From positions 281,309 to 345,308 of the forward strand of contig NZ_KE384439.1 of the NCBI RefSeq assembly GCF_000425725.1: a DNA stretch of 64,000 nucleotides. Reading direction: 5' to 3'. Under the pieces are notes generated by a model. It made no database searches. It was not told the DNA's origin and was given only the letters and a program-made list of their open reading frames with translations. This stretch comes from Halomonas halocynthiae DSM 14573. Its GTDB lineage: Bacteria; Pseudomonadota; Gammaproteobacteria; Pseudomonadales; Halomonadaceae. Below are positions 55,034-63,707 of the stretch, in pieces; the first letter of the stretch is position 1, and every line of letters begins with the position of its first letter. The position numbers and the translations under genes are program-made.

Positions 55034-56704
55034 TCAACTGTTGGGTGGGGCTTTTGTCTCGGAAGCCAGTAACTGTAAATGAACACTGGGCATGCGCCGA
55101 AGATGCTGATTTAGCCAATACAGCAGGCGTGGTGTGAGCGCGTGACGCAGCTCGGCGAGTGTGTCGGTATGGATCTCCTCAAGGCATTGGTCGATCCAGT
55201 CGGCAAAGGCAGATTCATCTAGGGGTGAGGTGAGGCTGCCGTCCGTCAGTAGTTGGCCGATGCGTATCCAGCCATCTCCGCTGGCGCTAATGGTTAGTGC
55301 GATAAACAGCTCGCCATGGCGTTGAGCGCCTTCGCCTTCAAGCCCCGCTAAGGCGGCAACTTCATCTTGGCGTATAATGCGCGGCGTTTGTGGGTGGCGT
55401 GCTTCGAGAGTCAGCCCTTGGTGGTCGAGGCAAATCAGGTCGCCATTGCGTGGAATGATAGGCACGTCGATACCCATCTTTTTCGCCAACTGCTGATGCG
55501 CTTGTTGGTGGCGCGGCTCGCCGTGGACAGGAATTAACTGCTTAGGGCAAACCCATCCATACAGTGTAGTAAGCTCTTCCTGAGCGGGGTGACCTGACGC
55601 ATGTAATTCGGGGTGTTGAATATCATCCATCAGGTTGACACCAAGGCTGGACAGCCCGCGCTTAACCCGTTCAATTAAGCGTTCATTGCCAGGAATGGCG
55701 CGGGACGAAAAGATAACACTATCGCCACTGGTAAGCTCCATATGCGGATGACGGCCTTGGGCCAGTCGCGATAATGCTGCGCGAGGCTCTCCCTGGCTGC
55801 CGGTGGCGATGACCAATACCTCCTCTGGCGGCAAATAGCCAAGATCTCGTGTAGGTACCAGAGGTGGCATATCGTCAAGGTAACCAAGGCCGCGAGCGAC
55901 ACTAACCATGCGCTCCATGGATCGCCCCATGAGACTGACACGCCGTCCGGATTTCTCGGCGGCTTGGCTGATCGCCAGTATACGCGCTAAATTGCTAGCA
56001 AAGCAGCTGACAATGACTCGGCCCTTACAGCGGCCAATGGCCGACATCAGTGCCTGAGCGACAACCCCTTCACTACGTGAATGGCCGGGTTGTAATGCAT
56101 TGGTTGAGTCACCGACGACTAGGTCAAGGGGGGCCAACGCTTGATACAGCTGGGGGTCTACCGCCGGCTCGATCAGCGGTTCAGGATCGAGTTTCCAGTC
56201 GCCGGTATGCAGAATTCGGTAACCGCCGGCAGACAGCAATAGTGCACAGCTTTCAGGGATGGAGTGGGTCATCGGCAGATAACGCAGGGCGAAGGGGCCA
56301 AGATCCAGCGCTTCCCCGGGCTCAATGACATGAATGGCTTGCGGAGAGAGTCCGCGCTCGGCAAATTTTGCACGAAGCAGCCCCGCAGCCAATGGCGTGG
56401 CATAGATTGGGCATCCCCACTTTGGCCACAACCAAGCAGCGGCGCCGATGTGATCTTCATGGCCGTGGGTAATCACTAACGCGGCAGGTCGGATACCTAA
56501 CGTTTCCAGCGTGCTTAGGTCAGGAACCTGCAGTGGACTGTCGGGTAGGTCCTGGCGAATCATCATGCCGCAATCTAGGGCTAGCCAGTGGTCGTCATAA
56601 CCATACAAATTCAGGTTCATGCCAATTTCGCCTGAACCACCCAGCGGCAGAAAATGCAGCGGTGAGCGTCGGCGAGGGCGAATCTGAATGCGTGGTTGTG
56701 ACAT
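55034..56704 (-). CDS. rnj: ribonuclease J-type metallo-beta-lactamase/beta-CASP hydrolase
   Basis: The 556-residue protein is full-length for RNase J. PLGGSGEIGMNLNLY at residues 20-34 and the zinc motif HGHEDH at 80-85 mark the metallo-beta-lactamase domain, with HTGDWKLD further on. The beta-CASP motifs are present: GRVIVSCFASN, VLVIATGSQGEP and then LHASGHPAQEEL, PVHGEPRH. RNase J has 5'-3' exonuclease and endonuclease activity on RNA. Gammaproteobacteria mostly rely on RNase E, so the presence is noteworthy. The C-terminal 150 residues are shorter on motifs and more divergent. It is monocistronic. Confidence 0.88.
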   Translation of the reverse strand: MSQPRIQIRPRRRSPLHFLPLGGSGEIGMNLNLYGYDDHWLALDCGMMIRQDLPDSPLQVPDLSTLETLGIRPAALVITHGHEDHIGAAAWLWPKWGCPIYATPLAAGLLRAKFAERGLSPQAIHVIEPGEALDLGPFALRYLPMTHSIPESCALLLSAGGYRILHTGDWKLDPEPLIEPAVDPQLYQALAPLDLVVGDSTNALQPGHSRSEGVVAQALMSAIGRCKGRVIVSCFASNLARILAISQAAEKSGRRVSLMGRSMERMVSVARGLGYLDDMPPLVPTRDLGYLPPEEVLVIATGSQGEPRAALSRLAQGRHPHMELTSGDSVIFSSRAIPGNERLIERVKRGLSSLGVNLMDDIQHPELHASGHPAQEELTTLYGWVCPKQLIPVHGEPRHQQAHQQLAKKMGIDVPIIPRNGDLICLDHQGLTLEARHPQTPRIIRQDEVAALAGLEGEGAQRHGELFIALTISASGDGWIRIGQLLTDGSLTSPLDESAFADWIDQCLEEIHTDTLAELRHALTPRLLYWLNQHLRRMPSVHLQLLASETKAPPNS

Positions 56705-56909
56705 AAGCGTAGGTCGTATCCAAAAGAAGTTTGTAGAATACTATACAGCATGAGCCTGCCAGTCCGAATCGAAGCATTCAGGGCATCTCATTATGAATTC
56801 CCGCCAAGCGCGAGGCGTTCTTCGTTATAATCGTGCTTGCGCCGAGAGCTGCCGCCGTCCTTGGCCTGCTTTCATTTATTCACTCTAGGAATTTTCACAG
56901 AAGCTTTCG

Positions 56910-57764
56910 ATGTCACATTCTTATCGTTTGGTTGTTTCCTGCCCCGACAATGTCGGGATCGTTGCCCGCGTGTCAGGATTTATCGCTGAGCATGGTGGCT
57001 CTATCACCGAAGCCAGCCAACACTCTGACCTGGATGCTGGTCGCTTTTTTATGCGTTATGAGATCAGCGCCGACTCGCTGGATGTAACTAGTGAGCAGTT
57101 GAGTGCATCGTTTAAGCCGATTGCTGAATCATTCAACATGAACTGGACGCTTTCTGATTCGAGCATTAAGCAGCGAGTTGTGCTGATGGTTAGCAAAGAA
57201 AGCCATTGCTTGGCCGACCTACTATACCGCTGGCGCTCGGGTGAGCTGGACTGCGATATTGTCGGTGTAATATCGAACCATGATGAAATGCGCGCTGTGA
57301 CTGAATGGCATGATATTCCCTATTATCACGTGCCGGTAGATCCTGAAAATAAAGCGCCAGCCTTTGGTGAGGTGCAGCGTCTGGTGGATGAGCTGCGTGC
57401 CGACTGTGTTGTGCTAGCACGCTATATGCAGATTTTGCCGCCAGATGTATGCGAGCGATATTCGGGGCGTGTCATCAATATTCATCACAGTTTTCTGCCG
57501 TCTTTTGCGGGCGCCAGACCCTATCATCAGGCCTACCAGCGTGGTGTGAAACTGATTGGGGCGACATGTCATTATGTGACCGAGGCACTCGACGCCGGTC
57601 CGATTATTGAGCAAGACATCCATCGTGTTAGCCACTGTCATGCCCCGCAAGATCTGGTGCGTTTTGGCCGCGATGTGGAGAAGGCTGTGTTGGCCAGAGG
57701 CTTACGCTGGCATCTGGAAGACCGCGTGATCGTACATGGCAATAAAACGGTTGTTTTTGCCTAA
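56910..57764 (+). CDS. purU: formyltetrahydrofolate deformylase
   Basis: PurU hydrolyses 10-formyl-THF to formate and THF, balancing one-carbon pools. It is 284 residues: an N-terminal ACT domain (residues 4-75, YRLVVSCPDNVGIVARVSGF) and a formyltransferase-like domain with NIHHSFLPSFAGARPY and CHYVTEALDAGPIIEQD. The catalytic Asn, His and Asp triad is intact. Fusion to the ACT domain separates it from PurN (25176-25910). The start ATG has a weak ribosome site. Confidence 0.95.
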   Translation: MSHSYRLVVSCPDNVGIVARVSGFIAEHGGSITEASQHSDLDAGRFFMRYEISADSLDVTSEQLSASFKPIAESFNMNWTLSDSSIKQRVVLMVSKESHCLADLLYRWRSGELDCDIVGVISNHDEMRAVTEWHDIPYYHVPVDPENKAPAFGEVQRLVDELRADCVVLARYMQILPPDVCERYSGRVINIHHSFLPSFAGARPYHQAYQRGVKLIGATCHYVTEALDAGPIIEQDIHRVSHCHAPQDLVRFGRDVEKAVLARGLRWHLEDRVIVHGNKTVVFA

Positions 57765-57796
57765 TAAACGCGTCGATGCAGCAAACGGAGAGTTTC

Positions 57797-58468
57797 ATGA
57801 CGTTTTCTGACCCCGTACTTGCTCCGTGGCTATTAGGGCTGTGCTTCGCTGTGTCTGCCGTGTTTTTAGGGGTGGCGCTAAGCCGTCGGCCGTGGCGAGT
57901 TCTGCTTGATGATAATCGCCTTCAACACCGCTGGCTCGCAGCAACTGTTGTTGTCATGTTGATGTGGCAGTTGCGTGCTCAGGCAGTGGATTGGCTGACG
58001 CTGCACCTGATGTTTACAGCATTGTTGACGCTGATATTTAAAGCACCTTTGGCGCTGATCACTGTAACGTTAATTAATCTAGCCATGGCAACCATAGGTC
58101 GCAGTGACTGGAGCCTGGTTGGCATCAATGTTTTTGTGACTGGTGTTATGCCGGCACTGACAATCAGTATTACTTGGCGACTCGTCGACCGTTTTTTGGC
58201 AGATAACTTGATGGTGTTTATTTTTATCTGCGGTTTCTTTGGTTCGGCATTATCTTCGCTATTTGCTGGCTTGAGCGCCGTAGGGCTTGTGCTAATAGGT
58301 GCCTCTGACCCTGACGTTGTGCGAAACGCCATCGAGTATGCACGCTTCTTGCCGCTCCTGATGCCATCAGAGGCGTTTATTACCGGCATGCTGCTCAGCA
58401 TTCTGGTGGTATATCATCCTGAGTGGGTTGCTACCTTCAGCGAGCACCGCTACATCGATACTAAGTAA
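57797..58468 (+). CDS. CbiM-like ECF-type permease component
   Basis: This is a 223-residue membrane protein with six to seven hydrophobic segments. The pattern (AVDWLTLHLMFTALLTLIF, VGINVFVTGVMPALTISITW, a C-terminal MPSEAFITGMLLSILVVYHP) matches the CbiM family of cobalt/nickel ECF permeases. No CbiN, CbiQ or CbiO ATPase gene is near, so it is an orphan. The metal-binding N-terminal histidine (MHI...) of true CbiM is absent; the mature start is MTFSDPVLAPW. It follows purU by 32 bases and could be co-transcribed. ATG 57797 has CGGAGAG upstream. Confidence 0.6.
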   Translation: MTFSDPVLAPWLLGLCFAVSAVFLGVALSRRPWRVLLDDNRLQHRWLAATVVVMLMWQLRAQAVDWLTLHLMFTALLTLIFKAPLALITVTLINLAMATIGRSDWSLVGINVFVTGVMPALTISITWRLVDRFLADNLMVFIFICGFFGSALSSLFAGLSAVGLVLIGASDPDVVRNAIEYARFLPLLMPSEAFITGMLLSILVVYHPEWVATFSEHRYIDTK

Positions 58469-58615
58469 CCGACATGGCGTGGTGGCGCTGTCAGCAGGAC
58501 TTCGGGTGGCATCATCTCATGGTGGGGGCTGCCCAACCTCATTCTGCAGTAAACCCTGCGTGCCCAGAAGGCCGCGTTTGATCATAGTTTCTACCTAGTC
58601 ACAGCGAGGAATAAT

Positions 58616-59056
58616 ATGGCGGGACGCATAACATCACCTTGTGTTGGGGTCTGTTCAACCACCGTTGGAGATAATGTGTGCCGCGGATGCCAGCGGACCA
58701 GTGACGAGATTCTTGACTGGTTTGGTATGACTGCCATGCAGCGTGAGCAGCGAATGGAGCAGCTTGATGCGATGCGCGAGCATGTGGCAGGGCGTTTTTT
58801 TTCAGTTGTTAATAGTGAGTTGCTCAATGAGCAGCTTAAACGTCATAGGATACGGGTTCGTCAGAATCAGCCACCGCTTTCGTGTGTTGTTGAGCTGTTG
58901 AGAACAGGGCGTCAGCAAATGCGCGACCTTTCTTGTTATGGCCTGGTTGCCCACCAGAGCGGCAGTATTGTGTTTTTGTATGAGCAGTTGTGCGTGGCGT
59001 TAGCTGATGCGGCAGACGCGCGCTGCCGTGCGGCTGAAAATCATTTTAATCTGTGA
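58616..59056 (+). CDS. DUF1289 cysteine-rich protein with extended C-terminus
   Basis: The N-terminal 55 residues carry the DUF1289 four-cysteine pattern: Cys9, Cys13, Cys22 and Cys25 (SPCVGVCSTT...CRGCQRT), then ILDWFGMTAMQREQ. It is probably a metal or Fe-S binding motif. DUF1289 proteins are usually 60-90 residues; this one has 146, with an unrecognised helical tail. GAGGA lies before ATG 58616. It is eight bases before miaE and in the same direction. Confidence 0.8.
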   Translation: MAGRITSPCVGVCSTTVGDNVCRGCQRTSDEILDWFGMTAMQREQRMEQLDAMREHVAGRFFSVVNSELLNEQLKRHRIRVRQNQPPLSCVVELLRTGRQQMRDLSCYGLVAHQSGSIVFLYEQLCVALADAADARCRAAENHFNL

Positions 59057-59063
59057 GTTGCTA

Positions 59064-59711
59064 ATGACATCATCACTTGCTGTTTCATCGGTTGAGTCTT
59101 TATTGCCTGATGGGCTGCTGGCGTTTCTGGGGTGCTCTACGCCAGACTCTTGGGTAGAGGCCGCTCTGGCGAATCCGGAGCTACTGCTGATCGATCATGC
59201 CCAGTGTGAGAAAAAAGCCGCGTCTACTGCCATGAGCTTGTTGTATCGCTATGTGGATTTTCCTGAGCTGCTTAAGTGCATGGCACAGTTAGCGCGAGAG
59301 GAGCTGCTACATTTCGAGCAGGTGCTCAAAATCATGGAAGAGCGGGGTATTGTGTATCGTCATTTAACGGCATCACGTTACGCCGAAGGCCTGCGTCGTC
59401 ATGTGCGTGCTAAGGAGCCTGAGCGGTTGGTGGATATTCTGATAATTGGTGCCTTTATCGAAGCGCGTAGTTGTGAGCGCTTTGCGGCATTGATCCCGCA
59501 TCTGGATGCTTCGCTGGCAAGATTCTACCGTGGCTTAGTTAAGTCAGAGGGCCGACATTACGAAGACTATTTGATGCTTGCTCGACAGGCATGTGGTGAA
59601 GCAGACAGTCAAGCTTTTGCGTCGAGGCTGGCTTTTTTTGCCGCTCGTGAAGCTGAGCTGATCAATACACGGGATCCTGAATTCCGCTTTCATAGTGGTG
59701 TGCCAGCCTGA
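59064..59711 (+). CDS. miaE: tRNA-(ms2io6A37) hydroxylase
   Basis: MiaE is a diiron monooxygenase that hydroxylates the isopentenyl group at tRNA A37. The 215-residue helical protein has metal-ligand Glu/His in CEKKAASTAMSLLYRY, REELLHFEQVLKIM, and EARSCERFAAL with EGRHYEDYL. This ferritin-like four-helix pattern is diagnostic. ATG 59064 is used; the upstream in-frame ATG at 59007 lies inside the DUF1289 gene. Confidence 0.92.
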   Translation: MTSSLAVSSVESLLPDGLLAFLGCSTPDSWVEAALANPELLLIDHAQCEKKAASTAMSLLYRYVDFPELLKCMAQLAREELLHFEQVLKIMEERGIVYRHLTASRYAEGLRRHVRAKEPERLVDILIIGAFIEARSCERFAALIPHLDASLARFYRGLVKSEGRHYEDYLMLARQACGEADSQAFASRLAFFAAREAELINTRDPEFRFHSGVPA

Positions 59712-59747
59712 GGGTATTTGCAGTCTGGCAGCCTGTAGGGTGACGTC

Positions 59748-62700
59748 ATGATGGGCGATAACGCGAAAGGCGTGCTGGACCAGAGCAAAGGTTGTCTCAC
59801 GTTGCTAGGTAGCTTCTCTCTAAGTTTGGGAGGGAATAAGCTGACCCAGTTCAGCTATGACAAGGTTAAGGCCCTGCTGGTTTATCTGTTGTTGCATGAT
59901 CAACCGGTGAGTCGTCTCACGCTAGCGGAGTTGCTGTGGCCAAACCAGGGTGCCGCTGGGCGTGCTAATTTACGCCATGCGCTGCACTCTCTACGCCAGT
60001 CGCTAGGCGAGCATGCTGATCAGTTGTTGTGGGCCTCACGCCACTCTATTGGTTTTGTTAGGCGGGACGACTGGCTGTTTGACCTGCATGACCTTCAGAA
60101 ATTGCTGGAAGAGCCTCCGTCGCCCGAGGCATGTGAAGCGGTACTGGACTGCTATCGCGGTGACTTAGTCGAGGAGTTGCAGCTTACCGAATGTAACGAC
60201 TACCAGTGCTGGTTAGTGCAAGTGCGTAACGAATGGCGACATCGGGTGATTCGCTTTACAGAGCAAGTGCTGGATGCCAAGGGCAGTCAGCCGCTAGATG
60301 ATCATATGATGATGTCGTTGGTTAACCGTTTTTCAAGCTATGGGCCCTTTCGTGAGCGGTTGGTTCGCCAGCTTGTGGATAGTGGGCAGCTAGCAGCGGC
60401 GCATGAGCAGCATAGCCGTTATTTGCAACTGCTGGCCTTGACGGGGCAGCAGCCAACCTCTTCGTTTTTACAGCTAGCACATCACTGGTCTCAGCGCTCT
60501 CCTGAGTCATCTCAAACTCACAGCACAAGCATTCGTCGTACGCTGGCTGTTGGTAGTGCGCCACTGAAAGAAGAAGAGATTGAGCAGCGGCAACTGTCGG
60601 TGATGGCTATTCGCTTGTCGTTAAAGGCTGATCTATCGACACGGGTGTCGGCTCGGGCGGTGCTGTCTCTTCAAACAGGGCTTATGCATTGGCTAGAGCT
60701 TCAGTGCCAGCATTTAGGAGGCTTCTGGCTGGCTGGTGCAACGGGAGGCGTTGGTCTGGCCTGTTTTGGGACGAATGGGCCAGCTCATCAGTTAGCCGAG
60801 CTGGTGGCTTTGTATGAACATTGCCGAATGCATTTGACAGACGAGTGCTTACGCCACTGGGATCAAGAGAGTGCACCGCCTCGTATTACCTTCGCGGCAG
60901 GCCTCAATAGTGGGCAAGTGCTGTATTTGCCGGAGCGCAACATCGTTGATCCACTGGGTCAGGTTATGCAGGAATCCCTGGCTCTGATGGATGCTGCTGA
61001 AGGTTGTGAGTTGGTGATATCCCGGCAAGCTAGCGAGCATATGCCGCCAGCGCTTGATTTGCAGCCTCGCCTGTCGTCACGACAGGTGAGTCATGACGGT
61101 CGTATTCGCTTACAGGCGCTGGTGCTTATCTCGGCGTCTGGCAGTGGCGAAATGGCTAAGCCAAACCTAGTGGGTCGTGAAGTGGCACTGCGTACGTTAA
61201 GGGATGCGCATGCCAGAGCCAGCATTGGCCTATTGCAGAGTGTGTTGGTGAGTGGCCCATCAGGTATTGGGAAATCCGCGTTGCTAGTTGGTTTGCGTCA
61301 GTTAGAGCAGGGTCAGCAAACGGCGATCTGTTGGCAACCCGCCACGCGGTTATCAAGTCTTGAACCGTATGCAATGGTGCGCAAAATGTTGCGCTGGCAC
61401 TTAGCGGGATCCATCGTCGCCTCGGCGGTGATGGAGCTCATGGGGTGGCGTGGTGTTGAGGCTGATGAGCCCCCTGCAGCGAATAATAATACGGCCTCGC
61501 ACCGTTTGCTTTATGACGCGCTAGGTCTTCGCGATACTGATGAGTCGTTTGCTATTAGCCAGAACAGCGAGGCGCTGGCGCTGGTTGTGGAGTTGCTGCA
61601 TCGCTTGGTGTTACGCATCACAGCAACGCGCACACTCGTTTTGATGATTGATGACTTGCAGTGGTTAGATGAGCCGTCGCTGAATGTGCTGGCAGAGCTG
61701 CAAGCTCGATTGGCAATTAACAGTCCTTTCCTGCTTGTCGCTAGCCACCATGGCCGTGACGCATTACCCGGGCGGATTAACTGGGATCAGCAAATTACGC
61801 TACAGCGGTTAGATGATAAGCAATCGTTGCGGTTGCTGAACCATTTGATTAGTCATTATCAGTTGAAGCTAACGCCACTGCTTAAGCAGCAAATCACGGA
61901 GCGTTGTGATGGGGTGCCGCTATATCATCAGGAAATCTGTCGGCGTATTGCCCTTGAGCAGCGAGAAGGGCGGCCTGTCAATTTAGATGACCTGCCTAAA
62001 GGGTTGCTGGGGTTGCTGGGTAGTCGCATTGACCAGCTGGGAGGTGATCGGCATGTGGCTCAGGTTGCGGCCGTGTTAGGGCGGCGCTTTCGGCTGGATT
62101 TTCTGGCGGAGTGCAGTGGCGTTAATGGCGCTGAGCTGGAAAACGCGTTAGCGCATATGGAACGCTTGGAGATTATCGAGCCAGTTAGTCAAGGGCATGA
62201 AATACGTGAATATCAATTTACACATCAGCTGCTGCAGGAAGCGGCTTATCTATCATGCCCAAAAGACATTCGGGCTGCCTTGCATACCCAGTTTATTGCC
62301 TTGATTGAGCAGCGTTTTCCTGTGTGGATCAGCCGTCGTTCCGGCGAGTTTGCCAGCCACCTTCGGCGCAGCGGCCAATACGTTCGCGCTGCTCGTTATT
62401 TTGAGCTAACGGCGAGAGAAGCCATGAATGTGAGTGCTAATCGTACGGCGTTGCGCATGGCTGATGCTGGCCTTGCGAGCCTGCGAGATGCGGATGGTCA
62501 ATCTGAGCGGGAAATCAGCTTGCATAATGTGAGGGGGCAGGCGGCTTTTGCACTTGAAGGGCATGGCTCACCCACCGCTCACGAGAGCTTTACGCATGCA
62601 CGCAATCTTTTAAAAAGAGAGCGTGGTGATACGTCAATGGATGTTGGATATTACGAGCAAGTGTTTTTGGTGAAATGGGGCTTGTGGGTAGGCTGCAGCC

Positions 62701-63683
62701 AGCGTCATGCTCACGGGGAAGCTTTTCAGCTGGCAGAGCGTCTTGCTGAAATTGCAGGCAAGCTTAGCGATGTGCGCTATGGCCGGCTGGCTGATTTTGC
62801 GCGAGCTAGCTGCGATTACTGGTCGGGTCGAATCGCCACGGCTGGTCAGCGCTTGGATGCGCTCGACCCGCTCAACTCGCCGATGATGATTAATTCATTG
62901 TCATATTCCGAACATCCTCAGGTCACGGCAGCGTGTTATCAGGCGTGGGCGATGTGTCTGCGCGGTGATTATCGCCGGGCGAGTGTACAGATCGAAGCAG
63001 CGATTCGTCTCGCCGAGCGAATTAATCACCCAGGTAGCTTAGCCATGGCCTTGTTGTATGCTGCGGCTCAATACCGCCAGTTGGGACATGTTCAATTGGC
63101 CGCGCAGCGCGTTGAGCGTGCCTACCACTTAGCAGACTCACCAGATCTGCAGTTATGGCAGATTGCGGCCCGCACTATGCTGGGTTGGCAGTCGGCGCTG
63201 AGCGGTGATCCTGCAGGGCTGGAGCGCATGGACTCAGCTCAGCAAGAGCTGGCAGAAACGACTGGACGTGATCCGTACGAATACCCCATTTTGGCGTTGG
63301 TTGATGCGCTGTTAGCACTGGAGGAGTTGCCGCGCGCTGAAGGCTATCTGGATCGTTGCCTGGGCATTGCTCGCCAATGTTTGCCACTATTTGTGCCAGA
63401 GCTGGCGACTCAATTGGCTCGGGTGCGCAAACAGCGCGGGAGTTGTGCTGTGGAGGTATCTCGGCTGATTCAGCTGGCGCTTGAACAGGCATGTGATGAT
63501 GGCAACGTGCACCAGCAGTTGTGTGCCCTGGAAGCTTGGCTGACGTTAGTTGACCCTGGTGATATTGAGATGAGAAGCGATTTTCGCCGTCTGCTTGGCG
63601 AAGTTAGCTATAGCGATGCACCGATTCTGATTCGTTGGCGAGCCTTGCTTGATCAGATTGAGCCGACGAATTCAGGGGGATGA
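59748..63683 (+). CDS. large SARP/BTAD-type ATPase regulator with degenerate cyclase domain
   Basis: The 1311-residue protein is a multi-domain regulator. Residues 15-110 form a winged-helix like OmpR/SARP (KVKALLVYLLLHDQPVSRLT, LRHALHSLRQSLGE); 115-245 fit a BTAD helical domain. Residues 280-465 resemble a nucleotide-cyclase homology domain, but its catalytic Asp is lost (MAIRLSLKAD in place of FADIxG); FAAGLNSGQVLYL is the second landmark. An AAA/STAND ATPase has Walker A GPSGIGKSAL (503-512) and Walker B LVLMIDDLQWLD (630-641). The last 450 residues are TPR-like helices. There is no LuxR HTH. Relatives link sensory input to transcription. The ATG 59748 has GGGTGA upstream. Targets are unknown. 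Confidence 0.85.
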   Translation: MMGDNAKGVLDQSKGCLTLLGSFSLSLGGNKLTQFSYDKVKALLVYLLLHDQPVSRLTLAELLWPNQGAAGRANLRHALHSLRQSLGEHADQLLWASRHSIGFVRRDDWLFDLHDLQKLLEEPPSPEACEAVLDCYRGDLVEELQLTECNDYQCWLVQVRNEWRHRVIRFTEQVLDAKGSQPLDDHMMMSLVNRFSSYGPFRERLVRQLVDSGQLAAAHEQHSRYLQLLALTGQQPTSSFLQLAHHWSQRSPESSQTHSTSIRRTLAVGSAPLKEEEIEQRQLSVMAIRLSLKADLSTRVSARAVLSLQTGLMHWLELQCQHLGGFWLAGATGGVGLACFGTNGPAHQLAELVALYEHCRMHLTDECLRHWDQESAPPRITFAAGLNSGQVLYLPERNIVDPLGQVMQESLALMDAAEGCELVISRQASEHMPPALDLQPRLSSRQVSHDGRIRLQALVLISASGSGEMAKPNLVGREVALRTLRDAHARASIGLLQSVLVSGPSGIGKSALLVGLRQLEQGQQTAICWQPATRLSSLEPYAMVRKMLRWHLAGSIVASAVMELMGWRGVEADEPPAANNNTASHRLLYDALGLRDTDESFAISQNSEALALVVELLHRLVLRITATRTLVLMIDDLQWLDEPSLNVLAELQARLAINSPFLLVASHHGRDALPGRINWDQQITLQRLDDKQSLRLLNHLISHYQLKLTPLLKQQITERCDGVPLYHQEICRRIALEQREGRPVNLDDLPKGLLGLLGSRIDQLGGDRHVAQVAAVLGRRFRLDFLAECSGVNGAELENALAHMERLEIIEPVSQGHEIREYQFTHQLLQEAAYLSCPKDIRAALHTQFIALIEQRFPVWISRRSGEFASHLRRSGQYVRAARYFELTAREAMNVSANRTALRMADAGLASLRDADGQSEREISLHNVRGQAAFALEGHGSPTAHESFTHARNLLKRERGDTSMDVGYYEQVFLVKWGLWVGCSQRHAHGEAFQLAERLAEIAGKLSDVRYGRLADFARASCDYWSGRIATAGQRLDALDPLNSPMMINSLSYSEHPQVTAACYQAWAMCLRGDYRRASVQIEAAIRLAERINHPGSLAMALLYAAAQYRQLGHVQLAAQRVERAYHLADSPDLQLWQIAARTMLGWQSALSGDPAGLERMDSAQQELAETTGRDPYEYPILALVDALLALEELPRAEGYLDRCLGIARQCLPLFVPELATQLARVRKQRGSCAVEVSRLIQLALEQACDDGNVHQQLCALEAWLTLVDPGDIEMRSDFRRLLGEVSYSDAPILIRWRALLDQIEPTNSGG

Positions 63684-63707
63684 CAACCGATAGGTCAGAA
63701 GCCGTTA

